From the NCBI GenBank assembly GCA_963777285.1, contig CAVZPR010000001.1, forward strand, positions 806,001-870,000: DNA of 64,000 nucleotides, written 5' to 3'. The notes below the pieces were generated by a model that saw only the letters and a list, made by a program, of their open reading frames with translations, was not told the DNA's origin and did no database searches. Of this stretch, positions 7,686 to 15,730 are shown piece by piece. Numbering within the stretch: position 1 is the first letter of the stretch; the number at the start of each line of letters is the position of its first letter. This DNA comes from JAFARE01 sp963777285 (GTDB lineage: Bacteria > Chloroflexota > Dormibacteria > Aeolococcales > Aeolococcaceae). A program made the translations under genes and the position numbers.

Positions 7686-8791
7686 GGCGACGGCGAGGGG
7701 CCCACACCAGGAGCCAGGGACGGGAGCGGCTGCTGCGCCGACACGACGAGCTGCTCTCCGTTGGACACGCCGGACACGATCTCCGTCAGCTGGTCACCCA
7801 CCAGCCCGGTCACGACTCGTGTCGGCACGGCATTCCCCTGCTGCCAGACGCTCACATACGAAGCATTGTTGAGCACGTAGATCGCTTGACTCGGCACCGC
7901 GAGCACGTTGTTCGCCTGGGCCACGTTGATGATCACGTTCGCGGTCATGCCGGTGCGCAGACGCGGGTCGGTCCGGTCGGGCGCGATGGCGGCGAAGAAC
8001 TGCGGCACGCCGTGCACCAGCGTGGCTCCGCTGGCCACGGCGACGACGTGGCAGTTGAAGCTGAGCCCGGGAAAGGCGTCGAAGCTCACGGTGCCCGTCT
8101 GGCCGGCCTGCATCTCGGGAATGTCACTCTGGCTGAACGCGGCCACCACCTGGTAGTTGCCGGCGTTGCCGAGGAGCATGAACGCCTTGGTGCGGCTCAC
8201 CGAGTTGGGGTTGATGATCGTACCGGACGATCCGACCACCGCCGGGCTTCCCGTGCGGCCTGCGGTCACCGTCGACCCGACCTGCGCGTTGACCTCGAGC
8301 ACGGTGGCAGCGGACGGCGCCGCGATGACGGTGCGATTCTCGTTGGCCTGCGCACGCTGCACCGCTGCCTGCGCGTTGGCGACGCGCGCCTGCGCCGCGG
8401 CGATCGCCGTGGCACTGTGACTTGCCTCAGCCGCGCTGAGCGCGGTCTGCGCCGAGCTCAGACTCGCCTGGGCCGCATGCAGGCCGGCCAGCTGGTTGGC
8501 GTCGTTGAGCTTGGCGAGCACCTCTCCGGTGGTCACGTGGTCCCCCACCGCCACATTTATCTGCGCCACCTGGCCGTTGGCCCCGAAGTTCACCACCGTC
8601 AACGACTGCGGCAGCAGCGTACCCGTGGCGGTGACGTCAACAGGAAAGCTGCGATAGCTCACCGTGGTCAGCGCCGGCGTCGGATTCTTCTTCGTGAATG
8701 AAGAGACCAACTGCGGTCCGAATGCCACGATGATGAGAACGACCACGATGCCCAGGACCAGCAGACCCCGGCGGATGACCGTGCCACGCAT
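7682..8791 (-). CDS. HlyD/MacA-type membrane-fusion (adaptor) protein
   Basis: A 369-residue adaptor when started at the ATG at 8791, which gives the usual N-terminal membrane anchor (GLLVLGIVVVLIIVAFG, residues 9-25) and has AAAAGG upstream. The frame stays open for 28 more codons upstream to 8875. The lipoyl-like half-motifs flank a coiled-coil hairpin rich in Ala/Gln (LAGLHAAQASLSSAQTALSA to AQAAVQRAQANENRTVIAAP). A beta-barrel and membrane-proximal domain follow, and the end is Pro-rich. It is first in the adaptor-ATPase-permease operon. MacA-type adaptors link the permease to extracytoplasmic partners; the substrate is unknown. Confidence 0.85.
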   Translation of the reverse strand: MRGTVIRRGLLVLGIVVVLIIVAFGPQLVSSFTKKNPTPALTTVSYRSFPVDVTATGTLLPQSLTVVNFGANGQVAQINVAVGDHVTTGEVLAKLNDANQLAGLHAAQASLSSAQTALSAAEASHSATAIAAAQARVANAQAAVQRAQANENRTVIAAPSAATVLEVNAQVGSTVTAGRTGSPAVVGSSGTIINPNSVSRTKAFMLLGNAGNYQVVAAFSQSDIPEMQAGQTGTVSFDAFPGLSFNCHVVAVASGATLVHGVPQFFAAIAPDRTDPRLRTGMTANVIINVAQANNVLAVPSQAIYVLNNASYVSVWQQGNAVPTRVVTGLVGDQLTEIVSGVSNGEQLVVSAQQPLPSLAPGVGPSPSP

Positions 8792-8855
8792 CAGGAGCAC
8801 ACCTTTTCGGACATGCCTTGTCCCATCAATGAATTGTATTCCCGCTCCGCCCGAA

Positions 8856-9635
8856 TCATAGCGTAGATCCTGCACTTGGCTGCTTCGAACGCAGCACGTC
8901 GAGCACCGCTGCGGCGATGCTCGGTTGCCCGATCAACAGATCGGGAAGCAGCGCGTCGGGGCGGTTGTAGATCAATGGCGCGCCGTCGAGACGCGAACAG
9001 TGCAGCCCCGCTGCAGTCGCAACTGCAACCGGCGCAGCCGAATCCCATTCGTACTGCCCGCCGGCGTGGATGTAAACGTCGGCGTCGCCGCTGAGCACGG
9101 CCATCGCCTTGGCGCCGGCGGAGCCCATGTAGACCACCTCAGCGCCGAGCGCGGCGGCCACCTCCTGGACCAGCGCCGGTGCGCGCGTGCGGCTGGCGAC
9201 GATCCGGGGCGGCGCATGAGGCGTGGCCGTGGCGCTGACCGCAGTCCCCGTCGCGTACACCCTGCCCTGCGCGGGCAGGGCGACCGCGCCCGCGACCGGG
9301 ACGCCGTCGACGCAGAGCGCGACGTGCACCGCCCAGTCGCTGCGCGGGGGCTCACCGAACTCCCGAGTGCCGTCGAGCGGATCGACCACCCAGACGCGAG
9401 CGCTGCCCAGCCGCGAGAGGTCATCGTGCCCCTCCTCGGACAGCACGGCGTCGTCTGGACGCAGCTCGCCGAGACGGCGCATGACCAGGCGGTGCGAACG
9501 CTGGTCACCCTGGCGGCGAAGCTCGTCGGAGCCGGCGCTCGCCGGAATCGCGGTCCGGAGCTCGAGCAGCATGTGCCCGGCCTCCTCGGCCACGTTTCTG
9601 GCCACCTCGTGATCGCTGAACGTCGTGGGCCTCAC
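8856..9635 (-). CDS. cysQ: 3'(2'),5'-bisphosphate nucleotidase / inositol monophosphatase family
   Basis: A 259-residue Mg-dependent phosphatase of the inositol monophosphatase superfamily. Metal-binding motifs appear in order: LSEEG (about residue 65), WVVDPLDGTREF (about residue 82) and WDSAAPVAVA (about residue 201). CysQ-type members remove the 3' phosphate from PAP, the by-product of PAPS-dependent sulfation. That fits a window encoding three sulfotransferases, although inositol or other phosphates are possible substrates. The GTG start is at 9635. The ABC adaptor begins 64 nt downstream on the same strand. The N-terminal segment is shorter than in many homologues, so assignment to CysQ rather than another subgroup is tentative. 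Confidence 0.8.
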   Translation of the reverse strand: MRPTTFSDHEVARNVAEEAGHMLLELRTAIPASAGSDELRRQGDQRSHRLVMRRLGELRPDDAVLSEEGHDDLSRLGSARVWVVDPLDGTREFGEPPRSDWAVHVALCVDGVPVAGAVALPAQGRVYATGTAVSATATPHAPPRIVASRTRAPALVQEVAAALGAEVVYMGSAGAKAMAVLSGDADVYIHAGGQYEWDSAAPVAVATAAGLHCSRLDGAPLIYNRPDALLPDLLIGQPSIAAAVLDVLRSKQPSAGSTL

Positions 9636-9750
9636 CCTGCCATCCCTCTGTCTGCGCCGCTCCCCTGCTTCAAGCGGATAGTATGCGTCAACCGCGTCTG
9701 AATCACCGAGCGCACCGCTGCAGGCCTCAAAGGAGGCGCAGACTCCTCCC

Positions 9751-10248
9751 GTGAGGGTGTCGGCGAAGGTCGATTACGCCCTGCGCGCGATGGCGCAGCT
9801 CGCCGCCGAGGCGTCGGTGCAGCCCGTGACCGCGGTCAGCATCGCACGGGCCCAGGACATTCCGCCGCGCTTCCTCCTCCGCATCCTGCGCGAGCTCAAG
9901 GAGGCTCATCTCCTCAGGAGCCACCGCGGCAGCGACGGCGGCTACGCGCTGGCCCGCCCCGCAGACCAGATCACCGTGGCGGAGATCATGCGGGTGATGG
10001 ACGGTTCGCTGCTCAATCTGCGCGACCGCCAGCTGCGTGACCTCGAGTACATCGGCCCGGCCCGCGCTCTCGAGGACGTGTGGATGGCGGTGCGCGCCAG
10101 CGTCCGCTCGGTGCTGGAAACCGTGACCGTCGCCGACGTCGTCAGCGGCCAACTCCCGGCCGGCGTGCTCGCCCTCGCCGACGAGTACGTGCAGAGCGAG
10201 TCGGACCGTCCAGCGGTCCGCTTCAGTTCGGTCGTCCGACGCGCTTGA
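9751..10248 (+). CDS. Rrf2-family transcriptional regulator without Fe-S cysteines
   Basis: A 165-residue winged-helix regulator. The start has the standard Rrf2 pattern (KVDYALRAMAQLA, residues 6-18), followed by ISIARAQDIPPRFLLRIL-type recognition-helix residues and the wing RSHRGSDGGYALARP. Unlike IscR or NsrR it has no cysteines, so it cannot bind an Fe-S cluster in the usual way. Its signal may be a small molecule, as in CymR-type members. The likely ribosome binding site (AAGGAGG near 9731-9737) can pair with CTCC just before the GTG start. It lies directly upstream of a sulfite-exporter-like gene whose promoter overlaps its stop codon. Confidence 0.85.
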   Translation: MRVSAKVDYALRAMAQLAAEASVQPVTAVSIARAQDIPPRFLLRILRELKEAHLLRSHRGSDGGYALARPADQITVAEIMRVMDGSLLNLRDRQLRDLEYIGPARALEDVWMAVRASVRSVLETVTVADVVSGQLPAGVLALADEYVQSESDRPAVRFSSVVRRA

Positions 10249-10274
10249 CGCGGGGCATGCCCCGCTGCTAGAGT
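10245..10274 (+). promoter_or_regulatory. sigma70-like promoter with a 16-bp palindromic operator
   Basis: TTGACG at 10245-10250 and TAGAGT at 10269-10274 are separated by 18 nt and drive toward the exporter gene at 10341. The spacer contains a perfect palindrome, GCGGGGCATGCCCCGC, at 10250-10265. Its place between -35 and -10 is typical of a repressor site. The adjacent Rrf2 regulator is the obvious candidate. The palindrome could also act as a hairpin ending the regulator transcript, since it follows the TGA at 10246-10248, but no T-run follows it. Confidence 0.6.
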
Positions 10275-10340
10275 GCCGCGCTTGGCAGTGGACTAAGTCG
10301 ATCCATTTGGTATACAAGGGCGGGGAAGGGGGAGAGCACA

Positions 10341-11237
10341 GTGCACATCGACGGCTACATCGCCCTGGCAGGGCTGATCGTCGGCTTTGCCGTGGGACTC
10401 ACGGGCATGGGCGGCGGGGCGCTGATGACCCCGGTGCTGGTCATCGTGTTCGGCATTCAGCCGCTCGCGGCCGTCTCCAGCGACCTCGTCGCGTCGCTGA
10501 TCATGAAGCCCGTCGGAGCCGCGGTGCACGCCGGCCGGCACACGGTGCGCTGGGGCTTGGTGCGCTGGCTCGCCCTCGGTTCCGTCCCGGGCGCCCTGCT
10601 GGGGGTCGTGTTCCTCAAGACCCTGGGGGCGGGCTCGAAAGTCGAGAGCGTGGTGCAGCTTGCGCTGGGGTCGGTGCTGCTGCTGTCCGTGCTTGCCCTC
10701 GGGGCCAAGTGGCTCATCGATCGCCGCGCTCGCAGCAGCGTCGCGCGTCCCCAGGAGGCCCAGCCGCTGCGCGTCCGCCGGGCCGCGACCGTGGCCATCG
10801 GCGCCTTCGTGGGGTTTGTCGTGGGGATCACCGCCACCGGTTCCGGCACGCTGGTGATCGTGTGCCTGCTCATCATCTATCCCCGCCTGCGCGGCTCGGA
10901 AACGGTCGGCACCGACCTCGCTCAGGCGGTGCCGATGGTCGGAGCCGCCGCCCTGGGCCACATCCTGTTCGGCGATTTCAAGCTGGGGCTCACTCTGTCG
11001 ATCGTCGCGGGCAGCATCCCCGGCGTTCTGCTCGGGTCCACCGTCTCCTCCCGCGCCGGCACCGGCCTGATCCGCGGCGCACTGTCCGTGGTGCTGGTCG
11101 CTTCAGGCCTCAAGCTGGTCAACGTGCCCACGGTGGTGATCGGCGTGGTCGTCGCAATCGCCATCGTGGCGGTCGTGTCAGGAGCGCTGTTCAGCCGCTA
11201 CGCGGCGCGTCAGCAGGCGGTCGCCGAGGCCGCCTAG
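10341..11237 (+). CDS. TauE/SafE-family sulfite/sulfonate exporter-like membrane protein
   Basis: A 298-residue polytopic membrane protein with about eight membrane segments in two homologous halves. Each half opens with the family signature: GFAVGLTGMGGGALMTPVL near residue 13 and GFVVGITATGSGTLVIV near residue 156. TauE/SafE proteins are linked to export of sulfite, sulfoacetate or related anions. Here that fits the regulator upstream and the sulfur-handling genes elsewhere in the window, but substrate assignment is inference. The GTG at 10341 follows a GGGGGAG sequence. It is probably transcribed alone from the palindrome-bearing promoter. Confidence 0.85.
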   Translation: MHIDGYIALAGLIVGFAVGLTGMGGGALMTPVLVIVFGIQPLAAVSSDLVASLIMKPVGAAVHAGRHTVRWGLVRWLALGSVPGALLGVVFLKTLGAGSKVESVVQLALGSVLLLSVLALGAKWLIDRRARSSVARPQEAQPLRVRRAATVAIGAFVGFVVGITATGSGTLVIVCLLIIYPRLRGSETVGTDLAQAVPMVGAAALGHILFGDFKLGLTLSIVAGSIPGVLLGSTVSSRAGTGLIRGALSVVLVASGLKLVNVPTVVIGVVVAIAIVAVVSGALFSRYAARQQAVAEAA

Positions 11238-11359
11238 GAGGCGAGAGGGGCTGGTGCAGGGGGTCCTGCAAGCCGAGGGGCATTCGCGCTACCATTCCGG
11301 CCCGCAGCGATCGGGGCGTCCGCTCCGCTCGAAGCCTGCTGGGGAATTCGCTGAGGTGG

Positions 11360-12145
11360 ATGAAGGTGAGGGCTAGAGGGAAGAGGCTCATCTGCCAGGT
11401 TGGCGCGTTGAGCATGGTGGTCGGCGCGACGTTGCTCGTCACCGCCGGGGCCGCCGACGCCCAGGCCGCGCACAGCACCGCCGCCGCTCCAGCGTGCAGC
11501 AAGCAGGACGGACGCGAGGACCCGACGAACTCGAAGACCAAGGTGCTGGATTCCTATTGGTTCACCGTCGAGCACAACGGGTCCACCAACACCTACTGCA
11601 GCCTTCTGGGCAACGTGCAGGCGGGCGACACCGTGACGGCGTACTTCACGCTGCACAAGGGCGCGGGCAACGGCACGCGGGTCACGCTGGTGGCCAACGT
11701 CGCCAGCGCCGGTACCAAAGCTCAGACACTGTTCGGCTGCGCCACCTTCGGCGTTGCCGACGGCACCTGCACGTCGTCGTCGAGCGAGGCCCTGACGGTG
11801 ACCGTCCCCCAGTGCGGCTTCCAGGTCGACCTCATCTACGGGTCTGCGCTGAAGACGATCATGAAGGGCGACTACTTCGCGCAGCACCGCTGGATCAACG
11901 GCGCCACGGGCAACCTGTCGAGCACCGCGAGCTGCTCGCCCGGCGGTCCCACGCCGACGCCGACGTCCAGCACCAGCGCAGCCTCCTCGAGCAGCGGCAG
12001 CGGGGTTCAGGGGATCACGACGCCGGGCACGGGTGCTGCCGGAAGCGGCCCCAGCCCGCAGGCCCCAATCGGAATCGCGCTTCTGGCGATCGGCGCGAGC
12101 GCGGTGGCCTACGGCGGCCGCCGGCTCAGGGCCGCCGCGGTCTGA
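11360..12145 (+). CDS. secreted protein with C-terminal membrane anchor, function unknown
   Basis: About 261 residues from the ATG at 11360, although the frame stays open far upstream. Residues 1-35 form a signal peptide (GALSMVVGATLLVTAGAADA). The mature domain (to about 195) has several Cys residues and a beta-rich pattern with YWFTVEHNGSTNTYCSLL and a GDYFAQHRW segment. It is followed by a Pro/Thr/Ser linker and a hydrophobic anchor with basic end (IGIALLAIGASAVAYGGRR). CTGCAA and TACCAT (11290-11295) form a candidate promoter with an 18-nt spacer. It resembles other secreted genes here in architecture, not in sequence. Confidence 0.72.
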   Translation: MKVRARGKRLICQVGALSMVVGATLLVTAGAADAQAAHSTAAAPACSKQDGREDPTNSKTKVLDSYWFTVEHNGSTNTYCSLLGNVQAGDTVTAYFTLHKGAGNGTRVTLVANVASAGTKAQTLFGCATFGVADGTCTSSSSEALTVTVPQCGFQVDLIYGSALKTIMKGDYFAQHRWINGATGNLSSTASCSPGGPTPTPTSSTSAASSSSGSGVQGITTPGTGAAGSGPSPQAPIGIALLAIGASAVAYGGRRLRAAAV

Positions 12146-12195
12146 CGCTCCGTCCAGGCAACCGCTGAACGCAGCGGGCGCCTGCCTCGGCTGAC

Positions 12196-13323
12196 GTGCG
12201 GCTGTTCAGCTTCGCGCTGCTGACGGCGTCGTTCGGGCTGGTGGCGGCCGCCTGCGGAACCGGCGCACCGGCGACCCCGAGTGCGAGCTCACCGCCCGCT
12301 GCTCCGAGCCCCTCACCCGTCCACACGGGAAATCCCGACGCCGTCTTCGATGTCACCACCTTCGGCGCCAGGGGGGACGGTCTCACCAACGACACGGCCG
12401 CGTTCGCCGCGGCCATCGGGGCCGCGGACCTCGCCGGCGGCGGCACGGTGTACGTGCCTGCGGGCCGTTATGTGTTCGGCAAGCCGGCGCTGCTGAACCA
12501 GGCTTCGATCATCATCGCGGGCACCGTGCCTGTGACGCTGCGCGGCGCGGGGCGGGACGTCACCTCGCTCATCGAGACGGTGCCGCACAAGGGGCTGCTG
12601 TCGGTGCGCACCGACGGGACGGCTGTCGAGGACGTCACGCTCGACACGCAGACGAACGACGGCGGCGCTGCCATCTTCGTGCAGGCGAACAACACGCTCC
12701 TCGAGCACGCCCGCGTTCTCGGCGGCGCGCATGCCTTTGCCATCTACTACGCGGGCCCTTCGGGTGCGAGACGCTCGGCACCGACGTACAACGTGGGCAA
12801 CGTCGTCAACGACCTCGACCTCAACGACGAGATCTGTGACGACGGATTCTCCTGGAGCTTCCAGGAGGACAGCAGCATCAGCGACGTCAACCATGTCGGT
12901 TCGCGGCTCGCCCTGTATGCCGACAGGGCGACGACCGTGACCGACTACACGTACCAGCCCGGTGCGCAGAGCTGCGGCGCGCGCAACGGTTTCTGGCTGA
13001 CACCGCCGGCGGACGACATCACCATCACCAACTTCGTCAGCAGCGGCAACGGCGGCTTGATCGGCGTCCTCGGCGGGGGCGGCGCGGTGACCGTCGCCGC
13101 CAACGTCACGGTGCGTGGCTTGCGCATGACCCGCCCCGGCTACCGGCTCGTCATCGGCGATGTGCAGAACCTGCTCCTGTCGGACTGCAACCTGGGGAGC
13201 AGCACCATCCTGATCGCGGCCCGCGCCGTCGCCGAGGGATCGCTGGCAAACTGCGTCTTCGGCAAGCTGGTCCGCCAGAGCGGACCCAGGGTCGCGGTGG
13301 CGATCACGGTGCGGACCACCTGA
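12196..13323 (+). CDS. lipoprotein with right-handed parallel beta-helix (pectate lyase superfamily) domain
   Basis: A 375-residue exported protein. The signal peptide ends in a lipobox LVAAAC (Cys about 20), so it is predicted to be lipid-anchored. A Ser/Pro linker precedes a pectate-lyase-3-like fold opening with FGARGDGLTNDTAAFAAAI (about residue 55) and GGTVYVPAGRYVF, then repeating beta-helix turns such as VTLRGAGRDVTS and NNTLLEHARVLGG. This superfamily includes polysaccharide lyases, hydrolases and epimerases as well as binding-only proteins; no catalytic residues can be assigned. It is a distant paralogue of the beta-helix genes at 21.7, 43.0 and 46.8 kb, sharing for instance VGSRLALYAD. 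The GTG start is at 12196. Confidence 0.8.
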   Translation: MRLFSFALLTASFGLVAAACGTGAPATPSASSPPAAPSPSPVHTGNPDAVFDVTTFGARGDGLTNDTAAFAAAIGAADLAGGGTVYVPAGRYVFGKPALLNQASIIIAGTVPVTLRGAGRDVTSLIETVPHKGLLSVRTDGTAVEDVTLDTQTNDGGAAIFVQANNTLLEHARVLGGAHAFAIYYAGPSGARRSAPTYNVGNVVNDLDLNDEICDDGFSWSFQEDSSISDVNHVGSRLALYADRATTVTDYTYQPGAQSCGARNGFWLTPPADDITITNFVSSGNGGLIGVLGGGGAVTVAANVTVRGLRMTRPGYRLVIGDVQNLLLSDCNLGSSTILIAARAVAEGSLANCVFGKLVRQSGPRVAVAITVRTT

Positions 13324-13341
13324 GCGGGCGGAACACCCCGC

Positions 13342-13371
13342 TTGACGCGATTGCTGGCAAAACCCGATAAT
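13342..13371 (+). promoter_or_regulatory. sigma70-like promoter for the glycosyltransferase fusion
   Basis: TTGACG at 13342-13347 and GATAAT at 13366-13371 are spaced by 18 nt. They lie about 70 nt before the GTG at 13443, at the head of the polysaccharide locus. The -35 sequence and spacing are the same as in the promoters at 10245 and 30227. Confidence 0.6.
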
Positions 13372-13442
13372 CCCAAGCGAGATTCCGGCCGATGGTGGGT
13401 GGCCGGAGAACTGGGGAGTCGGGAGTACAGAGGGCGTTCTGA

Positions 13443-15698
13443 GTGCCGCGTCGTCCAGCGATGCATCAGCCTGCACCAGCCCGCGATGGCGGCTGGGAGG
13501 CGAATAGCGCAAAGGAAGGGCGGCCCGAGATCAGCCTGATCGTCGCGGTCGATGCGGTCGACGGCGGCACCCGGCGGTCCATCGAGGCGATGCAAGCCGT
13601 GGTCCACGACGCGCCCGTCGAGGTCATCGTGGCATCACGCGAACCCATAGCCGATGCTCCGAGCGGCGTGACCGTCGTCGTCTACGACGTGCCGTCTCGA
13701 GGCGACCGCTACGACCGCGCGGTGGAGCGCGCCCGCGGCTCGCTGCTCGCCTTCAGCGAAATCCGCATGCGGCTCCCCGCGGACTGGGCGCAGCGGGTGC
13801 TCGACGCGTTCGCCAACCCGGCGATCTCCGTCGCGGGCGGCCCCGTGCTGCCGCGCAGCTGGTGGCGCGGAGAACGTGTCAGCGCGCTCATCCTCAACCG
13901 GCACGTCGGCGCCACACCCGTGGGGCATCTCAACCGCCCGGAGCCCGCGGCCGAGGTCACGGAGCTGGCGGGTTCGAACCTGGTGATCCGCAGGGACGTG
14001 TTCCGGGCGGTCGGCGGCTTCCAGTCGCCGAGCGTCGGGGGCGAAGCCGTCCGCCTCTGCTACAAGGTCCGCGCCATCCTGGAGCGGCCCATCACCTACC
14101 TGCCCGCACTGGCGGTGTCGGCGACGGCGCGAAGGTTCCCGGGGCCCTTCCTGGGCGACATCGCCAGCTTCGGTCGCGCCCGCGGCGACCTCGCTCGCCG
14201 CTATCGCGAGCTGGCCCCGCTCCTCCCCTACGGGCTGCCGACGCTCACCGTCGCGCTCGCCGCCACCGAGCTCGCGCTGGTCGCGCTGCGGCGCTGGGAT
14301 GCGGCCATCGTCTGTGGCGCCGTGCTGCTGGTCGCGTACCTCGTGCAGGCGGTGCGGATGATCTTCGGCCCCGGCCGCTGGACCGACCGGCTGCTGGCTG
14401 CCGGAGGCCTGCCGCTGGTGCCGCTCACCTATGGCAGCGCGTTCGTCCGCGGGTTTCTGGGCCCCAGTCAGAGCGAGGTCTCTCACCGCGGCGGAGACCG
14501 CCGGCCGCGCGTCCTGATCATCAACTGGCGTGACATCACCAATCCCCAGGCCGGTGGTGCCGAGGTGTACATGCACGAGATCGGCCGGCGCTGGAGCGAC
14601 CAGGGCATCGAGGTGCGCTGGCTGTGCCGCCGCTATCCGCGCAGCCTCAAGTACGAGACCGTTGACGGCATCGCGGTGCAGCGGGTCGGTGGCCGCTTCA
14701 CGCTGTACTTGATGGCGCCGCTCGCCTACTTGCGCCACCTGCGTGGCCGCTTCGATGTGATCATCGACTGCGAGAACGGGATTCCATTCTTCACGCCGCT
14801 GTACTCGCGCACGCCGCGCGTGCTCCTCGTGCACCACGTGCACAGCGAGATCTTCCGTCGCGAAACGCGCCCGCCGCTGCGCTGGATCGGTCTCTTCCTG
14901 GAGAGGCGCCTGATGCCGCGCGTGTACCGCAAGAGCCCGGTGGTGGCGGTGTCCGAAAGCACCCGCGACGATCTCGTCGCCATCGGCTTCCGTCCCGAGC
15001 GCATCACCGTCGTGCACAACGGCGTGCGGTCGGTGCCAGCTGTGCCACCGCAGCCGGCGGAGCAGCCCCGAATCGTATACGTGGGACGGCTCACGCCACA
15101 GAAGTGCGTCGACGTTCTGATCAAGGCCATGCCCGACGTGCTTCGTGCCTTTCCCGACGCCCGGCTGGACATCGTCGGCCAGGGCCCGGACCGTATGCGC
15201 CTGGAGCGCCTGGCGTGGACACTGAAACTGGCCCATCACGTGCGGTTCCATGGTTACCTGTCCGCCATGGAGCGCGACGAGCTGATCGCACTGGCCTGGG
15301 TCGCCGTCTGCCCCTCCGCGTTCGAAGGATGGGGCGTGTCGTGCGTCGAAGCGAGCGCTCGCGGCGTGCCCGTCGTCGCATCCAACGTCAACGGGCTGCG
15401 CGACGCCGTGCGCGACGGTGAGACGGGAGTGCTGGTGCCGCACGGCGACTCCGCTGCGCTCGCAGCGGTCGTCGTCGACCTGCTTGCGGACCCGGAGCGG
15501 CGCGGCCAGATGGGTGCTGCAGGGTGGCGCTGGGCTGCCTTGCACTCGTGGGATCGCAGCGCCAGCGCAATGCAATCCGTCGTCGCAGGTTATCCCGGTT
15601 TCGGACCGCGCACACCGCCGGTGGCGTGGTCGCCGCAGCTGCATGACGTGCCCGCGGCGGCAGCGGCATTGGATGCTAGCCTCCCGAGGGTCAGCTAG
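13443..15698 (+). CDS. fusion of a degenerate GT2-like domain, membrane segments and a GT4 glycosyltransferase
   Basis: A 751-residue two-domain protein. Residues about 28-245 follow the GT2 fold (start EISLIVAVDAV; ELAGSNLVIRRDVFRAVGGF near residue 175), but the usual acidic DXD position reads FSEIRMRL, and the ED pair after GGF is replaced by GGEAVRLCYKV. The domain may therefore be inactive. Two or three hydrophobic segments follow (residues about 258-330, for example AAIVCGAVLLVAYLVQAV). Residues about 355-715 are a GT4/GT-B enzyme with GGAEVYMHEI, VAVSESTRDDL, IVYVGRLTPQKCVD and the donor-site CPSAFEGWGVSCVEA, whose E-x7-E spacing fits a retaining transferase. It opens the polysaccharide locus; the sugar and acceptor are unknown. 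Confidence 0.85.
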   Translation: MPRRPAMHQPAPARDGGWEANSAKEGRPEISLIVAVDAVDGGTRRSIEAMQAVVHDAPVEVIVASREPIADAPSGVTVVVYDVPSRGDRYDRAVERARGSLLAFSEIRMRLPADWAQRVLDAFANPAISVAGGPVLPRSWWRGERVSALILNRHVGATPVGHLNRPEPAAEVTELAGSNLVIRRDVFRAVGGFQSPSVGGEAVRLCYKVRAILERPITYLPALAVSATARRFPGPFLGDIASFGRARGDLARRYRELAPLLPYGLPTLTVALAATELALVALRRWDAAIVCGAVLLVAYLVQAVRMIFGPGRWTDRLLAAGGLPLVPLTYGSAFVRGFLGPSQSEVSHRGGDRRPRVLIINWRDITNPQAGGAEVYMHEIGRRWSDQGIEVRWLCRRYPRSLKYETVDGIAVQRVGGRFTLYLMAPLAYLRHLRGRFDVIIDCENGIPFFTPLYSRTPRVLLVHHVHSEIFRRETRPPLRWIGLFLERRLMPRVYRKSPVVAVSESTRDDLVAIGFRPERITVVHNGVRSVPAVPPQPAEQPRIVYVGRLTPQKCVDVLIKAMPDVLRAFPDARLDIVGQGPDRMRLERLAWTLKLAHHVRFHGYLSAMERDELIALAWVAVCPSAFEGWGVSCVEASARGVPVVASNVNGLRDAVRDGETGVLVPHGDSAALAAVVVDLLADPERRGQMGAAGWRWAALHSWDRSASAMQSVVAGYPGFGPRTPPVAWSPQLHDVPAAAAALDASLPRVS

Positions 15699-15730
15699 CG
15701 CCTGTACAACGTCGCGACGCGCATCGCGAC

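Noticed and set aside
10307..11359. Treating 10307-12145 as one long gene
   Set aside because: The first half overlaps the exporter in another frame and is low-complexity. Only the part from 11360 has a signal peptide and normal composition.
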